From an uncultured Eubacteriales bacterium (GTDB taxonomy: Bacteria; Bacillota; Clostridia; Christensenellales; CAG-314): DNA of 64,000 nt. Below are positions 1-8,565 of the stretch, one piece after another. The notes beneath the pieces were generated by a model. The model made no database searches and was not told the DNA's origin. It was given only the letters and a program-made list of their open reading frames with translations. A program made the position numbers and the translations under genes. How positions within the stretch are numbered: position 1 is the stretch's first letter; each line of letters starts with the position of its first letter. The stretch spans positions 62,001 through 126,000 of the forward strand of contig UQVY01000004.1 in the NCBI GenBank assembly GCA_900544545.1, in the 5' to 3' direction.

Positions 1-671
1 TCGTAGTCAGAGCCGTGCTTCCACGGCTTTACGAAGAACTTTCCGAGAGAGGCATTCCCGCTTTAAACAACCGGAAAACCCAGCGTATTGCGGGAAATAA
101 GGCTTTGACTTACGATTTTCTTTCTTCGCTGAGCGTTCCTTTCATTCCTTACGGAAAAATAAACGAAAAGCCCGGTGCCTTTCCCGTTATCGTCAAGTCA
201 GTCGACGGACACGGAGGAACCGAAGTTTTTTTGGCAAACGACGAAAACGATTACGAATCGCTGATTTCCGGAATCGAAAGGACTTGCCGTGAAAAAGGGA
301 ATGAGGCTTCGGAAAGATTTATTTTTCAGGCGCTTGCGGACAAGCCCGACGACAAGAGAGTTTACGTTATCGGAGGAAAGCCGATAGTCGCGATGAAAAG
401 AGTGAACCGCTACGACTTCCGGAGTAATTATAAACTCGGAGGGATTGCGTCCGAAGCTGAAGTTACCGAAGAGGAGCTTTCGTATATCGGGAAAATCTGC
501 GATTCTCTCGGCTGCGATTACGTCGGAATAGACTTTATGACTTACGGCGGGAAAAGCGTAGTCAACGAAATCGAAGACATAGTGGGTTGTCGTATGGTTT
601 ACGAAAACACTTCCGTAGATATTCTCGACGCTTACGCCGAATATATATCGGCCGAATTATCGGCGAAATAA
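1..671 (+). CDS. ATP-grasp ligase, RimK-like (5' truncated)
   Basis: The reading frame is open from the first bases of the window, so the start lies upstream. The first in-frame GTG at 15 is internal to a typical RimK fold, where a valine/arginine-rich strand precedes the Asn-rich segment. The visible 220 residues cover the central and C-terminal parts of an ATP-grasp domain. There is a Lys in VIVKSVDGHGG (ATP-binding lysine plus glycine-rich loop), a YVIGGKPIVAMKR strand, and the Mg-binding end with DYVGIDFM and NEIED. RimK-type enzymes join an amino acid to a carboxylate using ATP (for example glutamate ligation to proteins or cofactors). The substrate cannot be read from the sequence. It lies 119 bp upstream of alaS on the same strand. 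No terminator is obvious between them. Confidence 0.75.
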   Translation, partial: VVRAVLPRLYEELSERGIPALNNRKTQRIAGNKALTYDFLSSLSVPFIPYGKINEKPGAFPVIVKSVDGHGGTEVFLANDENDYESLISGIERTCREKGNEASERFIFQALADKPDDKRVYVIGGKPIVAMKRVNRYDFRSNYKLGGIASEAEVTEEELSYIGKICDSLGCDYVGIDFMTYGGKSVVNEIEDIVGCRMVYENTSVDILDAYAEYISAELSAK

Positions 672-758
672 GGGCTATATTTGACAAAATCGTTCAAATG
701 GCTTTACAAATCGACCGAAATATGAGAAAATGAAAGGCACAGGTTTTATAGTCTGCAT

Positions 759-764
759 TATAAT
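759..764 (+). promoter_or_regulatory. Probable -10 element of alaS-leuS promoter
   Basis: A perfect TATAAT lies 25 bp before the alaS ATG, but the matching -35 position is poor. A TTGACA at 681-686 is too far away to pair with it and may serve another weak promoter. The alaS ribosome binding site is AGAGG at 776-780. Confidence 0.45.
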
Positions 765-789
765 ATTAAAACGACAGAGGTAGATAATT

Positions 790-2583
790 ATGCTTACAGC
801 TGAAAATTTAAGAAAGTTATATCTGAATTTCTTCGAAGAGAGAGGACATAAGATTATTCCGTCCTCGAGCCTTATTCCCGAGAACGATCCTACCGTCCTT
901 TTCACGACTGCGGGAATGCATCCGCTGACGCCCTATCTTCTCGGTCAGAAGCATCCCGCAGGAACGCGTCTTACGGACGTTCAGAAGTGTGTGAGAACGG
1001 GCGATATAGACGAAGTGGGAGATAAGAGCCACCTTACGTTTTTCGAAATGCTCGGAAACTGGAGCCTCGGGGATTACTTCAAGGAACAGTCCATTCGTTG
1101 GTCGTGGGAATTTCTGACGTCCGAGAAGTATCTTGCTCTTCCCGAGGACAAGATTGCGGTTACCGTATTCGAAGGCGACGAAGATTGTCCGCGCGACGAA
1201 GAGAGCGCGTCGATATGGCTCAGCTGCGGACTTCCGAAAGAGCGTATTTTCTACCTCAACAAAAAGCATAACTGGTGGGGCCCCGCAGGCGTTACCGGAC
1301 CGTGCGGTCCCGATACGGAAATCTTCTATTTCAAAGGAACGGACGAGGAGCAGAAAAAGCTTTCTCCCGCGGACGAAGGCAATCAGTGGCTGGAAATCTG
1401 GAACAACGTTTTCATGCAGTTCAATAAGAACCGCGAAGGAAAACTCGAGCCGCTCGCTCAGCGCAACGTAGACACGGGTATGGGACTTGAAAGAACGGTT
1501 TCCGTCCTCAACGGATTCGACAGCGTGTACGAAATAGATGTCTTCAGTCCCGTTATCGCAAAAATCGAAGAGATTTCCGGACGTAAGTACGGAGAATCCG
1601 AAGAAATAACCAAAGCTATGCGAATCATTGCGGATCATATCAGAACTGCGGTCTTTATGTTGGGCGATCAGGTCGGAATAACTCCGAGCAACGTGGATCA
1701 GGGTTACGTTCTTCGCCGAATCATAAGGCGAGCCGTAAGATATATGAACAATATCGGACTTAAAACGGAAGATATGCTTGCGATTGCCGAAATGTATATA
1801 GGTATCTATAAAAACGTTTATACGGAACTCGAAGCCAATCACGGCAAGGTTATCGAAGAACTCAGAATCGAAAACGAAAAATTCCTTAAGACTCTCGTTC
1901 AGGGCGAAAAGGAATTCAGGCGCGTTGCCGCGGCTCTTACGGCGGGCGAAACCATAAACGGCGAAACCGCTTTCAGACTCTACGATACCTACGGATTCCC
2001 CATCGAAATGACTACCGAATACGCGGCCGAGGCGGGACTTAAAGTCGACGGAGAGGGCTTCAAAGCAAAGTTTGCGGAACATCAGGTGAAAAGCCACGCG
2101 GGAAGCGAACAGAAATTCAAGGGCGGACTTGCCGACCACAGCGACGAAACCGCAAAGCTTCATACGGCGACGCATCTTCTTCAGGCCGCGCTCAGAAGAG
2201 TTCTCGGCGACGAGGTAAAGCAGAAGGGCAGTAACATCACCGCGGAAAGGCTCCGTTTCGACTTCAGCTTCCATCGTCCGATGACCAAAGAAGAAATCGA
2301 GGAAACTCAGCGTCTCGTCAACGAAGCCATAGACAGAAAACTCGAAGTAGTATGCGAGGAAGTTCCGGTCGAAGAAGCGAGAAGAAGAGGAGCTATCGGT
2401 CTTTTCGGAGATAAGTACGGAGAGATGGTCAAGCTGTATACAATGGGAGATTTTTCTATGGAAATCTGCGGCGGACCTCACGCAAAGAATACCGGCGATC
2501 TCGGCGAATTCGTAATTACGAAGGAGCAGTCCTCTTCGTCGGGAGTAAGAAGAATCAAAGCAGAGCTTAAACCGAGAGCGTAA
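790..2583 (+). CDS. alaS: Alanine--tRNA ligase, compact form
   Basis: Charges tRNA-Ala with alanine in the cytoplasm. The class II catalytic core is at the N-terminus (TTAGMHPL at residues 39-46; [17 protein letters not shown] at 82-98), followed by the helical tRNA-recognition region (about 250-430). The editing site that removes mischarged Ser or Gly is recognisable from HTATH (His458, His462) and CGGPH (Cys560, His564). At 597 residues it is about 280 shorter than the common bacterial enzyme. The sequence runs almost directly from the tRNA-recognition helices into the HTATH motif and stops just after the editing domain. The beta-barrel linker and the DHHA1/C-Ala region therefore appear absent. 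The TTAGMHPL wording instead of a canonical AGMNQFK-type motif resembles short AlaS from candidate-phyla bacteria (recalled, not searched). The frame is clean, so this is not a frameshifted gene. leuS follows 26 bp later. Confidence 0.95.
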   Translation: MLTAENLRKLYLNFFEERGHKIIPSSSLIPENDPTVLFTTAGMHPLTPYLLGQKHPAGTRLTDVQKCVRTGDIDEVGDKSHLTFFEMLGNWSLGDYFKEQSIRWSWEFLTSEKYLALPEDKIAVTVFEGDEDCPRDEESASIWLSCGLPKERIFYLNKKHNWWGPAGVTGPCGPDTEIFYFKGTDEEQKKLSPADEGNQWLEIWNNVFMQFNKNREGKLEPLAQRNVDTGMGLERTVSVLNGFDSVYEIDVFSPVIAKIEEISGRKYGESEEITKAMRIIADHIRTAVFMLGDQVGITPSNVDQGYVLRRIIRRAVRYMNNIGLKTEDMLAIAEMYIGIYKNVYTELEANHGKVIEELRIENEKFLKTLVQGEKEFRRVAAALTAGETINGETAFRLYDTYGFPIEMTTEYAAEAGLKVDGEGFKAKFAEHQVKSHAGSEQKFKGGLADHSDETAKLHTATHLLQAALRRVLGDEVKQKGSNITAERLRFDFSFHRPMTKEEIEETQRLVNEAIDRKLEVVCEEVPVEEARRRGAIGLFGDKYGEMVKLYTMGDFSMEICGGPHAKNTGDLGEFVITKEQSSSSGVRRIKAELKPRA

Positions 2584-2609
2584 AAAGGTTTTTATCTGAA
2601 GGAGAGTTT

Positions 2610-5042
2610 ATGGATAACGTAAAAATCGAAAAAAAGTGGAACAAGATATGGAAGGATACTAAACTTTACGCCTTCGATAAAAACAGAATGGACAAGAAGT
2701 TCTATATGCTCGAAATGTTCTCTTATCCGAGCGGAGCCAAGCTTCATCTCGGTCATTGGTATAATTTCGGAATGTCCGACAGTTACGCGCGTTTTAAGAA
2801 AATGACCGGCTATAACGTTTTCGAACCGATGGGATTCGACGCTTTCGGTCTCCCCGCCGAAAATTACGCCATAAAAACGGGTATTCACCCCAAAGACAGC
2901 ACGGAAAAGAATATCTCGATTATGGAGCAGCAGCTTTCCGAAATGGGCGCTATGTTCGACTGGAGCAGCGAGGTCGTTACCTGTCGTCCGGAATACTATA
3001 AATGGACGCAGTGGCTTTTCCTTCAGCTTTTCAAGCACGGACTCGCTTACAGAAAAGATGCGCCCGTGAACTGGTGTCCGTCCTGTCAGACCGTTCTTGC
3101 GAACGAACAGGCTACCGACGGCGTATGCGAAAGATGCGGTTCTCAGATAGTTCACAAGAATCTTACTCAGTGGTTCTTTAAAATCACAAAGTACGCGGAA
3201 GAGCTTATAACCGGACTGGATAATCTTGACTGGCCCGAAAAGACCAAGCTTATGCAGAAGAACTGGATAGGCAAAAGCACTGGCGGAGAGGTCGAATTCA
3301 AGCTCGAAGACGGAACCGCGTTCAGGACGTTTACGACGCGCGCCGATACGCTTTTCGGAGTGAGCTACGTGGTTCTTGCGCCCGAGCATCCTCTCGTGGA
3401 CAGGATAACCACTCCCGAGCAGAGGCAAACCGTTGAGGATTACAGACTTGCGGTCAGCAAAACCTCGGAGATAGACCGACTCAGCACGGTCAAGGAAAAG
3501 ACAGGTGTATGGACGGGTGCGTACTGCATCAATCCCATAAACGGAAAGAAGGTTCAGGTCTGGATAGGCGATTACGTTCTGTATTCCTACGGAACGGGAG
3601 CCGTTATGGGCGTTCCTTCTCACGACGCGAGGGACTTCGATTTCGCTAAGAAGTACGGTCTTGAAATTAACCGCGTAATCAGAGCGAAGGACGATAAAAC
3701 CGACGATAGCCTTCCCTTCACGGAATACGGAATAATGTGCAACAGCGGAGAGTTCGACGGAATGACGAGCGAAGAGGGCAAAAAAGCCGTTATCGACCTT
3801 CTCGAAAGCAAAGGACAGGGAAAACACGTCGTTAATTACAGACTCCGCGACTGGCTTATATCCCGTCAGAGATACTGGGGCGCGCCGATACCCGTAATCC
3901 ATTGTCCGCACTGCGGAATAGTTCCCGTTCCCGAAGATCAGCTTCCCGTAGAGCTTCCTTACGACGTGAATTTCACGCCCGACGGAACCAGTCCACTTCT
4001 CAAACACGAAGGCTTTATGAACTGCAAGTGTCCCAAGTGCGGAGGCGACGCAAAACGCGATCCCGATACTCTCGATACTTTCGTTTGCAGCAGCTGGTAT
4101 TATCTGCGTTATCCGGACAATAAAAACGTGTCCGAGCCGTTCAGCAGAGAAATCGCGGACAGAATGCTTCCCGTAGACAAATACGTGGGCGGAGCGGAAC
4201 ACGCGTGTATGCACTTGCTTTACGCCCGCTTCATAACGAAAGCTCTCAGGGATATGGGATACCTCGATTTCGACGAGCCTTTCCGCTCTCTTACGCATCA
4301 GGGAATGATTCTCGGACCCGACGGACAGAAGATGAGTAAGAGCAAGGGAAACGTTATAAGTCCCGACCCGTATATCGAAAAGTACGGAAGCGACGTTTTA
4401 AGAACGTATATCGGTTTCGGATACAGATATACGGAAGGCGGACCGTGGAGCGACGACGGTATCCGGGCAATAGCCAAATGGCTCGAAAGAGTAGAAAAAA
4501 CAGTCGTTAAAGCGGCATCCGCGGACGTTTCGGGAGAAAGGCCATTCGGTAAAGCCGAAAAAGAACTTAATTACGTCCGCCATAACACGATAAAGGAGGT
4601 TACCGCCGATTACGATACGTTCGATTTCAATACCGCGGTCGCAAGAATGATGGAGCTTCTGAATGCTCTCAACAAGTACGAAAACGACGGAGTTTCAAAT
4701 GCGGCTTTCTATAAAGAATGCGTTACCGATCTCGTTAAGCTGCTTGCGCCTCTCGCTCCGCATATGTGCGAAGAATTCTGGGAAATGCTCGGCTACGAGT
4801 ATTCCGTTTTCAATCACGGATGGTGCGAATTCGACGAAAAGGCTCTCGTTAAGTCCGAAATCGAACTTGCCGTTCAGATTAACAGTAAAATCCGTCACAG
4901 AATAACCGTTTCCGCGGATATGAACGCAAAAGATATCGAAGAACTCGTTCGTAAAGACGAAACCGTTCTCGGACTCCTCGAAGGAAAACCGATAAAGAAA
5001 GTCATCGTTATACCTTCGAGACTCGTTAATATAATCGCGTAA
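2610..5042 (+). CDS. leuS: Leucine--tRNA ligase
   Basis: Class I synthetase that charges tRNA-Leu. The HIGH-type motif HLGH is at residues 46-49 and KMSKS at 574-578. A zinc-binding knuckle CPSC...CERC lies at about 156-177, and the CP1 editing domain fills about 220-410 ([21 protein letters not shown]). A second cysteine cluster CPHC...CKCPKC at about 433-475 is a zinc-ribbon-like insertion before the catalytic core resumes. At 810 residues it has the usual bacterial length. The start follows a strong GGAGAG site 9 bp upstream. The gene is very probably cotranscribed with alaS (26 bp gap) and ends at a hairpin terminator. I saw no T-box leader in front of this pair. Confidence 0.97.
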   Translation: MDNVKIEKKWNKIWKDTKLYAFDKNRMDKKFYMLEMFSYPSGAKLHLGHWYNFGMSDSYARFKKMTGYNVFEPMGFDAFGLPAENYAIKTGIHPKDSTEKNISIMEQQLSEMGAMFDWSSEVVTCRPEYYKWTQWLFLQLFKHGLAYRKDAPVNWCPSCQTVLANEQATDGVCERCGSQIVHKNLTQWFFKITKYAEELITGLDNLDWPEKTKLMQKNWIGKSTGGEVEFKLEDGTAFRTFTTRADTLFGVSYVVLAPEHPLVDRITTPEQRQTVEDYRLAVSKTSEIDRLSTVKEKTGVWTGAYCINPINGKKVQVWIGDYVLYSYGTGAVMGVPSHDARDFDFAKKYGLEINRVIRAKDDKTDDSLPFTEYGIMCNSGEFDGMTSEEGKKAVIDLLESKGQGKHVVNYRLRDWLISRQRYWGAPIPVIHCPHCGIVPVPEDQLPVELPYDVNFTPDGTSPLLKHEGFMNCKCPKCGGDAKRDPDTLDTFVCSSWYYLRYPDNKNVSEPFSREIADRMLPVDKYVGGAEHACMHLLYARFITKALRDMGYLDFDEPFRSLTHQGMILGPDGQKMSKSKGNVISPDPYIEKYGSDVLRTYIGFGYRYTEGGPWSDDGIRAIAKWLERVEKTVVKAASADVSGERPFGKAEKELNYVRHNTIKEVTADYDTFDFNTAVARMMELLNALNKYENDGVSNAAFYKECVTDLVKLLAPLAPHMCEEFWEMLGYEYSVFNHGWCEFDEKALVKSEIELAVQINSKIRHRITVSADMNAKDIEELVRKDETVLGLLEGKPIKKVIVIPSRLVNIIA

Positions 5043-5060
5043 CCTCAGCCGGGTTTATCG

Positions 5061-5110
5061 AACGGCGGAATAGCTTCGTTTCGGAGGACTTTTCCGCCGT
5101 TTTATCGTTT
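5061..5110 (+). terminator. Intrinsic terminator after leuS
   Basis: A perfect 10-bp stem (AACGGCGGAA at 5061-5070 with TTCCGCCGTT at 5092-5101) encloses a 21-nt loop and is followed by a T-rich tail. It separates alaS-leuS from mazF. Confidence 0.75.
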
Positions 5111-5125
5111 TCGGATTTTTCCGTG

Positions 5126-5131
5126 TATAAT
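5126..5131 (+). promoter_or_regulatory. -10 element of mazF promoter
   Basis: A perfect TATAAT directly downstream of the leuS terminator. No good -35 is visible at 17 bp. It lies just inside the longest open frame that starts at GTG 5123, which argues that the real start is the ATG at 5201. Confidence 0.45.
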
Positions 5132-5200
5132 AAAACAGAAACGGTCAATAATCGGACCGAAGGCGGATTACATAAAAGAGATCCGCAAACGGAGGTAAAA

Positions 5201-5548
5201 ATGACTGTAAAACGCGGAGAACTCTATTACGCAGATCTCAGTCCCGTCGTCGGGAGCGAACAAGGCGGAATACGCCCCGTATTGGTGCTTCAGAACGACG
5301 TAGGCAACAAATTCAGCCCGACCGTCATAGCGGCGGCAACGACCAGTAAAACGGGAAAAACCAAGCTCCCTACGCATATCGAAATAGCGTCGAGAGATTA
5401 TTGCCTTCCGAGGGACAGCATCGTACTTCTCGAACAGATAAGGACGATAGACAAAAGCCGTCTTAAAGAAAAAATCGGCGAGCTTCCGGCGGAAGTTATG
5501 ACTCGCGTCGATAACGCCCTTCTCATAAGTCTCGGATTTATTTCGTGA
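5201..5548 (+). CDS. MazF/PemK-family endoribonuclease toxin
   Basis: A 115-residue SH3-like barrel protein of the type that cleaves mRNA at short sequence motifs. Family landmarks are the N-terminal [29 protein letters not shown], the strand [10 protein letters not shown], and [13 protein letters not shown] near the C-terminus. The start is taken at ATG 5201 because a perfect GGAGG (5191-5195) precedes it and the -10 box lies within the longer frame. Clostridial and Bacillus MazF genes usually follow a small MazE/EndoAI-type antitoxin gene. Here the upstream neighbour is leuS and no antitoxin-like frame is seen on either side. The toxin is therefore either an orphan, controlled from elsewhere, or has adopted another role. 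Confidence 0.9.
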   Translation: MTVKRGELYYADLSPVVGSEQGGIRPVLVLQNDVGNKFSPTVIAAATTSKTGKTKLPTHIEIASRDYCLPRDSIVLLEQIRTIDKSRLKEKIGELPAEVMTRVDNALLISLGFIS

Positions 5549-5643
5549 TTCGTCGATAACGCGTTAATTCGACCGATTGTCATATAGTAAAGCAAAAAAA
5601 ACGGTTTTTTTACAAAAAAATTAGTGATTCGCCCTAAAAATTC

Positions 5644-5672
5644 TTGCAAAAAAAACGATATTTTGATATCAT
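5644..5672 (+). promoter_or_regulatory. Sigma-A promoter of the purine operon
   Basis: TTGCAA (5644-5649), a 17-bp spacer and TATCAT (5667-5672) predict transcription starting near 5679-5680. That is exactly at the 5' strand of the P1 helix of the leader RNA. Confidence 0.75.
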
Positions 5673-5679
5673 TAACCCT

Positions 5680-5860
5680 GTTGACACACGGAGGGCGGAA
5701 ATATGATTGTTTCCAAGCAAAGAAATTTGATTTTCGGATTCATCGACAAGACGATTGTCGCTGCTTCCGCAAGCAATCGTCTTCAGCGCGCGCGGAAGTC
5801 AACGCACCAATAGCAAATTTACGCATAAACGCAATTATGGATTAATTGCGTTTTTTGTTT
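5680..5860 (+). ncRNA. Structured leader RNA of purE operon (riboswitch-like)
   Basis: A roughly 180-nt untranslated leader lies between a sigma-A promoter and the purE ribosome binding site. The following are read directly from the sequence. A closing helix P1 pairs GTTGAC (5680-5685) with GTCAAC (5798-5803). A long hairpin pairs AAGACGATTG (5748-5757) with CAATCGTCTT (5774-5783). A competing hairpin pairs CGACAA (5744-5749) with TTGTCG (5755-5760). The apical loop CTTCCGC (5764-5770) matches GCGGAAG (5792-5798), a possible pseudoknot. AAATTTG (5723-5729) matches CAAATTT (5814-5820). An intrinsic terminator follows at 5827-5856. This is the layout of a ligand-sensing attenuator. I do not see the conserved cores of purine, PRPP (ykkC), ZTP, glycine or THF riboswitches, nor a PurR box. 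The class is unknown to me. Confidence 0.65.
5827..5860 (+). terminator. Leader terminator upstream of purE
   Basis: An 11-bp perfect stem (AAACGCAATTA at 5827-5837, TAATTGCGTTT at 5843-5853) with a 5-nt loop runs into a T-rich tract (5851-5860). It sits just before the purE ribosome binding site, so read-through must be regulated or partial for the operon to be expressed. Confidence 0.8.
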
Positions 5861-5878
5861 TATCGAAAGGAGATACCT

Positions 5879-6367
5879 ATGAGAAAAGTTGCGATCGTTA
5901 TGGGCAGCAAAAGCGATTTCGAAAGCGTTCTGCCCGCAAAAAAGACCTTGGATAATCTCGGGATAGCGGCGGACGTTATGATTATGAGCGCGCACCGAAC
6001 GCCGAAGGAAGTCGAAGAATTCTCGGTTAACGCGGAAACCGACGGATACGGAGTGATAATTGCCGCAGCCGGAAAAGCCGCGCATCTTGCGGGAGTCATT
6101 GCCGCGAATACGGTCCTTCCCGTTATCGGAATACCTATGAAGAGTTCGACTCTCGACGGTCTTGACAGCCTTCTTTCCACGGTTCAGATGCCTTCGGGCA
6201 TTCCGGTCGCGACGGTTGCCATAAGCGGAAGCGAAAACGCGGCTCTTCTTGCGGCGGAAATTCTTGCGGTAGGTTCTCCCGAACTTACGGACAAACTCAA
6301 AAAGCTCAGGATTCAGATGAAAGAAAAGATTCTTTCGGACAACGAAGCCATACAGAACCTGATATAA
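5879..6367 (+). CDS. purE: N5-carboxyaminoimidazole ribonucleotide mutase
   Basis: Converts N5-CAIR to CAIR in de novo purine synthesis. The 162-residue protein carries the family motifs MGSKSDFE, the catalytic MSAHRTP, the glycine-rich AAAGKAAHLAGV, and LLSTVQMP with GIPVATVAI. These place it with class I (mutase) PurE rather than the animal-type AIR carboxylase. The ATG at 5879 is chosen because AAAGGAGA lies 6-8 bp upstream; a frame extension to 5846 would begin inside the terminator hairpin. purC follows after 12 bp. Class I PurE normally needs PurK to make its substrate, and no purK is present in this operon or elsewhere in the window. Confidence 0.96.
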   Translation: MRKVAIVMGSKSDFESVLPAKKTLDNLGIAADVMIMSAHRTPKEVEEFSVNAETDGYGVIIAAAGKAAHLAGVIAANTVLPVIGIPMKSSTLDGLDSLLSTVQMPSGIPVATVAISGSENAALLAAEILAVGSPELTDKLKKLRIQMKEKILSDNEAIQNLI

Positions 6368-6379
6368 AGGAGCAGTACT

Positions 6380-7087
6380 ATGAACGTTAAAGAAATGATT
6401 TACGAAGGCAAAGCAAAAAAGGTTTTTGCAACAGACGACAAAGATGTGGTTCTTGTATCCTACAAGGACGACGCGACCGCTTTCAACGGACTTAAAAAAG
6501 GCACCATTTCGGGTAAAGGCGTTGTTAACAACAAATGCTCCAACCACCTTTTCAAGCTCCTCGAAAAAAAAGGTATACATACGCATTTCATCGAAGAAGT
6601 TTCCGATACCGATACCTTCGTCAGAAGAGTGGAAATAGTGCCGATAGAAGTCATCGTGCGCAATATCGCGGCCGGCAGCCTCTCGAAAAGACTCGGTATT
6701 CCCGAGGGAACCGCGCTTAAGCGCACCGTTCTCGAATTTTCTTATAAAAACGACGAACTCGGAGATCCTATGATCAACGATTATCACGCTCTCGCTATGG
6801 AGCTTGCGACCGAAGAAGAGCTTGCTACCATAAAGACGATGGCTTTCAGAATCAACGATATTCTTCGCGAACTTATGTCGAGGATAAATATAGATCTCAT
6901 CGATTTCAAATTGGAATTCGGCAGATATCACGGAGAAATCATTCTTGCGGACGAAATTTCGCCCGATACCTGCAGATTCTGGGACCATACGACCAAAATG
7001 AAGCTGGACAAGGATCGTTTCCGCAGAGATCTCGGCGGAGTCGAAGACGCTTATCAGGAAGTCCTGAAAAGGATGATGGGTTTATAA
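6380..7087 (+). CDS. purC: SAICAR synthetase
   Basis: Phosphoribosylaminoimidazole-succinocarboxamide synthase joins aspartate to CAIR using ATP. It has the typical 235-residue length. Visible motifs are [11 protein letters not shown] at the N-terminus (ATP-binding strand), DDATAFNG, the substrate loop [15 protein letters not shown], and the C-terminal [12 protein letters not shown]. The gene follows purE by 12 bp with a GGAGCAG site. Its stop codon shares one base with the purF start (TAATG), so the two are translationally coupled. Confidence 0.97.
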   Translation: MNVKEMIYEGKAKKVFATDDKDVVLVSYKDDATAFNGLKKGTISGKGVVNNKCSNHLFKLLEKKGIHTHFIEEVSDTDTFVRRVEIVPIEVIVRNIAAGSLSKRLGIPEGTALKRTVLEFSYKNDELGDPMINDYHALAMELATEEELATIKTMAFRINDILRELMSRINIDLIDFKLEFGRYHGEIILADEISPDTCRFWDHTTKMKLDKDRFRRDLGGVEDAYQEVLKRMMGL

Positions 7088-8550
7088 TGACGAAAAAATA
7101 TCACAGATACAGGAAACGTCCTTCCGTCGTCGTACCCGAAAAAGACCTCGGAATTCACGAGGAATGCGGAATTTTCGGCATCATCGGTCACGATTTGCAG
7201 GATTACGCCCGAGAGATTTATTTCGCGCTGTTCTCTCTTCAGCACAGAGGACAGGAAAGCGCGGGAATGGCTGTGGCTTACGGCAACAACAAGATTTCCT
7301 ACTACAAAAATATGGGACTTGTCAGCGAAGTCTTCGGAGAAGAAGAACTTTCGATGATGCCGCCGACGAAGCTCGGCATAGGTCACGTAAGATATTCTAC
7401 GACCGGCTCGAGCAACGTCGTTAACGCGCAGCCCGTGGTTTTTTACGGAAAATTCGGAAGAATGGCTCTCGCTCATAACGGAAACATCGTCAACGCCGAC
7501 GAAATCAAGTCGGAAATGATAAAGCGCGGTCATATTTTTCAAAGTTCCGTGGACAGTGAAGTAATCGCGGCCTGGGTCAACGACTGCATAGAGGACGACG
7601 TAACCGAAGGCATAATAAAAGCCTGCAGGAAAATGAGAGGAGGTTACGCGCTTCTCTTTATCATAGACGGAAAGCTTTACGCGGTAAGAGATCCTTACGG
7701 AATAAAACCCCTCGTAATGGGAGAAAAAGACGGTGCAATAATTTTTGCAAGCGAATCCTGCGCTCTCGACGCGATCGACGCAGCCGTTATAAGGGACGTT
7801 AATCCCGGAGAAATCATTTCTGTCGATTCCGACGGAAACATAAATACCGAAATCTTTGAAGAGCGGACGCCGAAACCCTGTATTTTCGAATACGTTTATC
7901 TTGCGAGAAGCGATTCGATAATGGATTCGCAGAGCGTATACGACGCGAGATATATGTGCGGCGTGTATCTTGCAAGATTGCTCGATATCAAAGCCGATAT
8001 TGTAGCCGGAGTCCCCGATTCGGCTCTTGTCAGCGCGCGCGGATTCAGCGAGGAAAGCGGAATCCCGTACGTGGACGCGATTTCCAAAAACAGATATATC
8101 GGAAGGACGTTTATTCAACCTTCTCAAAGTATGAGAGAAAACAGTGTTAAAATCAAACTGAACGCCTTCAGAAGCAATATCCGCGGTAAAAAACTCATTC
8201 TCATCGACGACAGCATAGTAAGAGGCACGACGAGCAAGAAGATTATTCAGCTTTTAAGGCAAAGCGGAGCGGCAGAGGTACATATGGTTGTTTCAAGCCC
8301 CAAAGTAACCGGACCGTGTTTCTTCGGCGTGGATATGCAGACGAAGGATCAGCTCATTGCTTCGGGAAGAACGGAAGAGGAAATCTGTAAACTTATCGGC
8401 GCGGACAGTCTTCATTATCTGCCTTTGGACAGACTTATCGCAGCCTGCTCGGCGGAAGGTACTATGACGCATTTCTGTACGGGCTGCTTTAACGAAGAAT
8501 ACTCGTTCGATATCGACAATTATCACTGCGAAAAATTCGGACTCGAATAA
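7087..8550 (+). CDS. purF: Amidophosphoribosyltransferase
   Basis: Catalyses the committed step, PRPP plus glutamine to phosphoribosylamine. Residues 1-26 look like a propeptide that would be cleaved to expose Cys27 (EECGIFGI), the N-terminal nucleophile of the glutaminase domain. The C-terminal half is a phosphoribosyltransferase with the PRPP loop LILIDDSIVRGTT. Cysteines in GPCFFGVDMQ and FCTGCFNEEYS match the [4Fe-4S] ligands of the Bacillus-type enzyme, which is oxygen-labile and allosterically inhibited by nucleotides. At 487 residues it has the usual length. The start overlaps the purC stop by one base. Confidence 0.97.
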   Translation: MTKKYHRYRKRPSVVVPEKDLGIHEECGIFGIIGHDLQDYAREIYFALFSLQHRGQESAGMAVAYGNNKISYYKNMGLVSEVFGEEELSMMPPTKLGIGHVRYSTTGSSNVVNAQPVVFYGKFGRMALAHNGNIVNADEIKSEMIKRGHIFQSSVDSEVIAAWVNDCIEDDVTEGIIKACRKMRGGYALLFIIDGKLYAVRDPYGIKPLVMGEKDGAIIFASESCALDAIDAAVIRDVNPGEIISVDSDGNINTEIFEERTPKPCIFEYVYLARSDSIMDSQSVYDARYMCGVYLARLLDIKADIVAGVPDSALVSARGFSEESGIPYVDAISKNRYIGRTFIQPSQSMRENSVKIKLNAFRSNIRGKKLILIDDSIVRGTTSKKIIQLLRQSGAAEVHMVVSSPKVTGPCFFGVDMQTKDQLIASGRTEEEICKLIGADSLHYLPLDRLIAACSAEGTMTHFCTGCFNEEYSFDIDNYHCEKFGLE

Positions 8551-8565
8551 ACGGAGGAAATACCT

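Noticed and set aside
817..2481. 554-residue open frame on the minus strand, antisense to alaS
   Set aside because: It is the mirror of the alaS codons. TTA, CTA and TCA codons are rare in these genes, so the reverse strand stays open. No ribosome binding site or recognisable domain.
2592..4298. 568-residue minus-strand frame antisense to leuS
   Set aside because: Same codon-bias effect. leuS has all family motifs on the plus strand.
5123..5200. N-terminal extension of mazF to a GTG start
   Set aside because: It would begin above the -10 box and lacks a ribosome binding site, whereas ATG 5201 has GGAGG.
5680..5860. Known PRPP, ZTP or guanine riboswitch upstream of purE
   Set aside because: ACACGGAGGG and GGCGG fragments look ykkC-like, but the CTAGGGTTCCG half is missing. 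No ZTP CCGCCTGGGC core and no guanine three-way-junction core is present.
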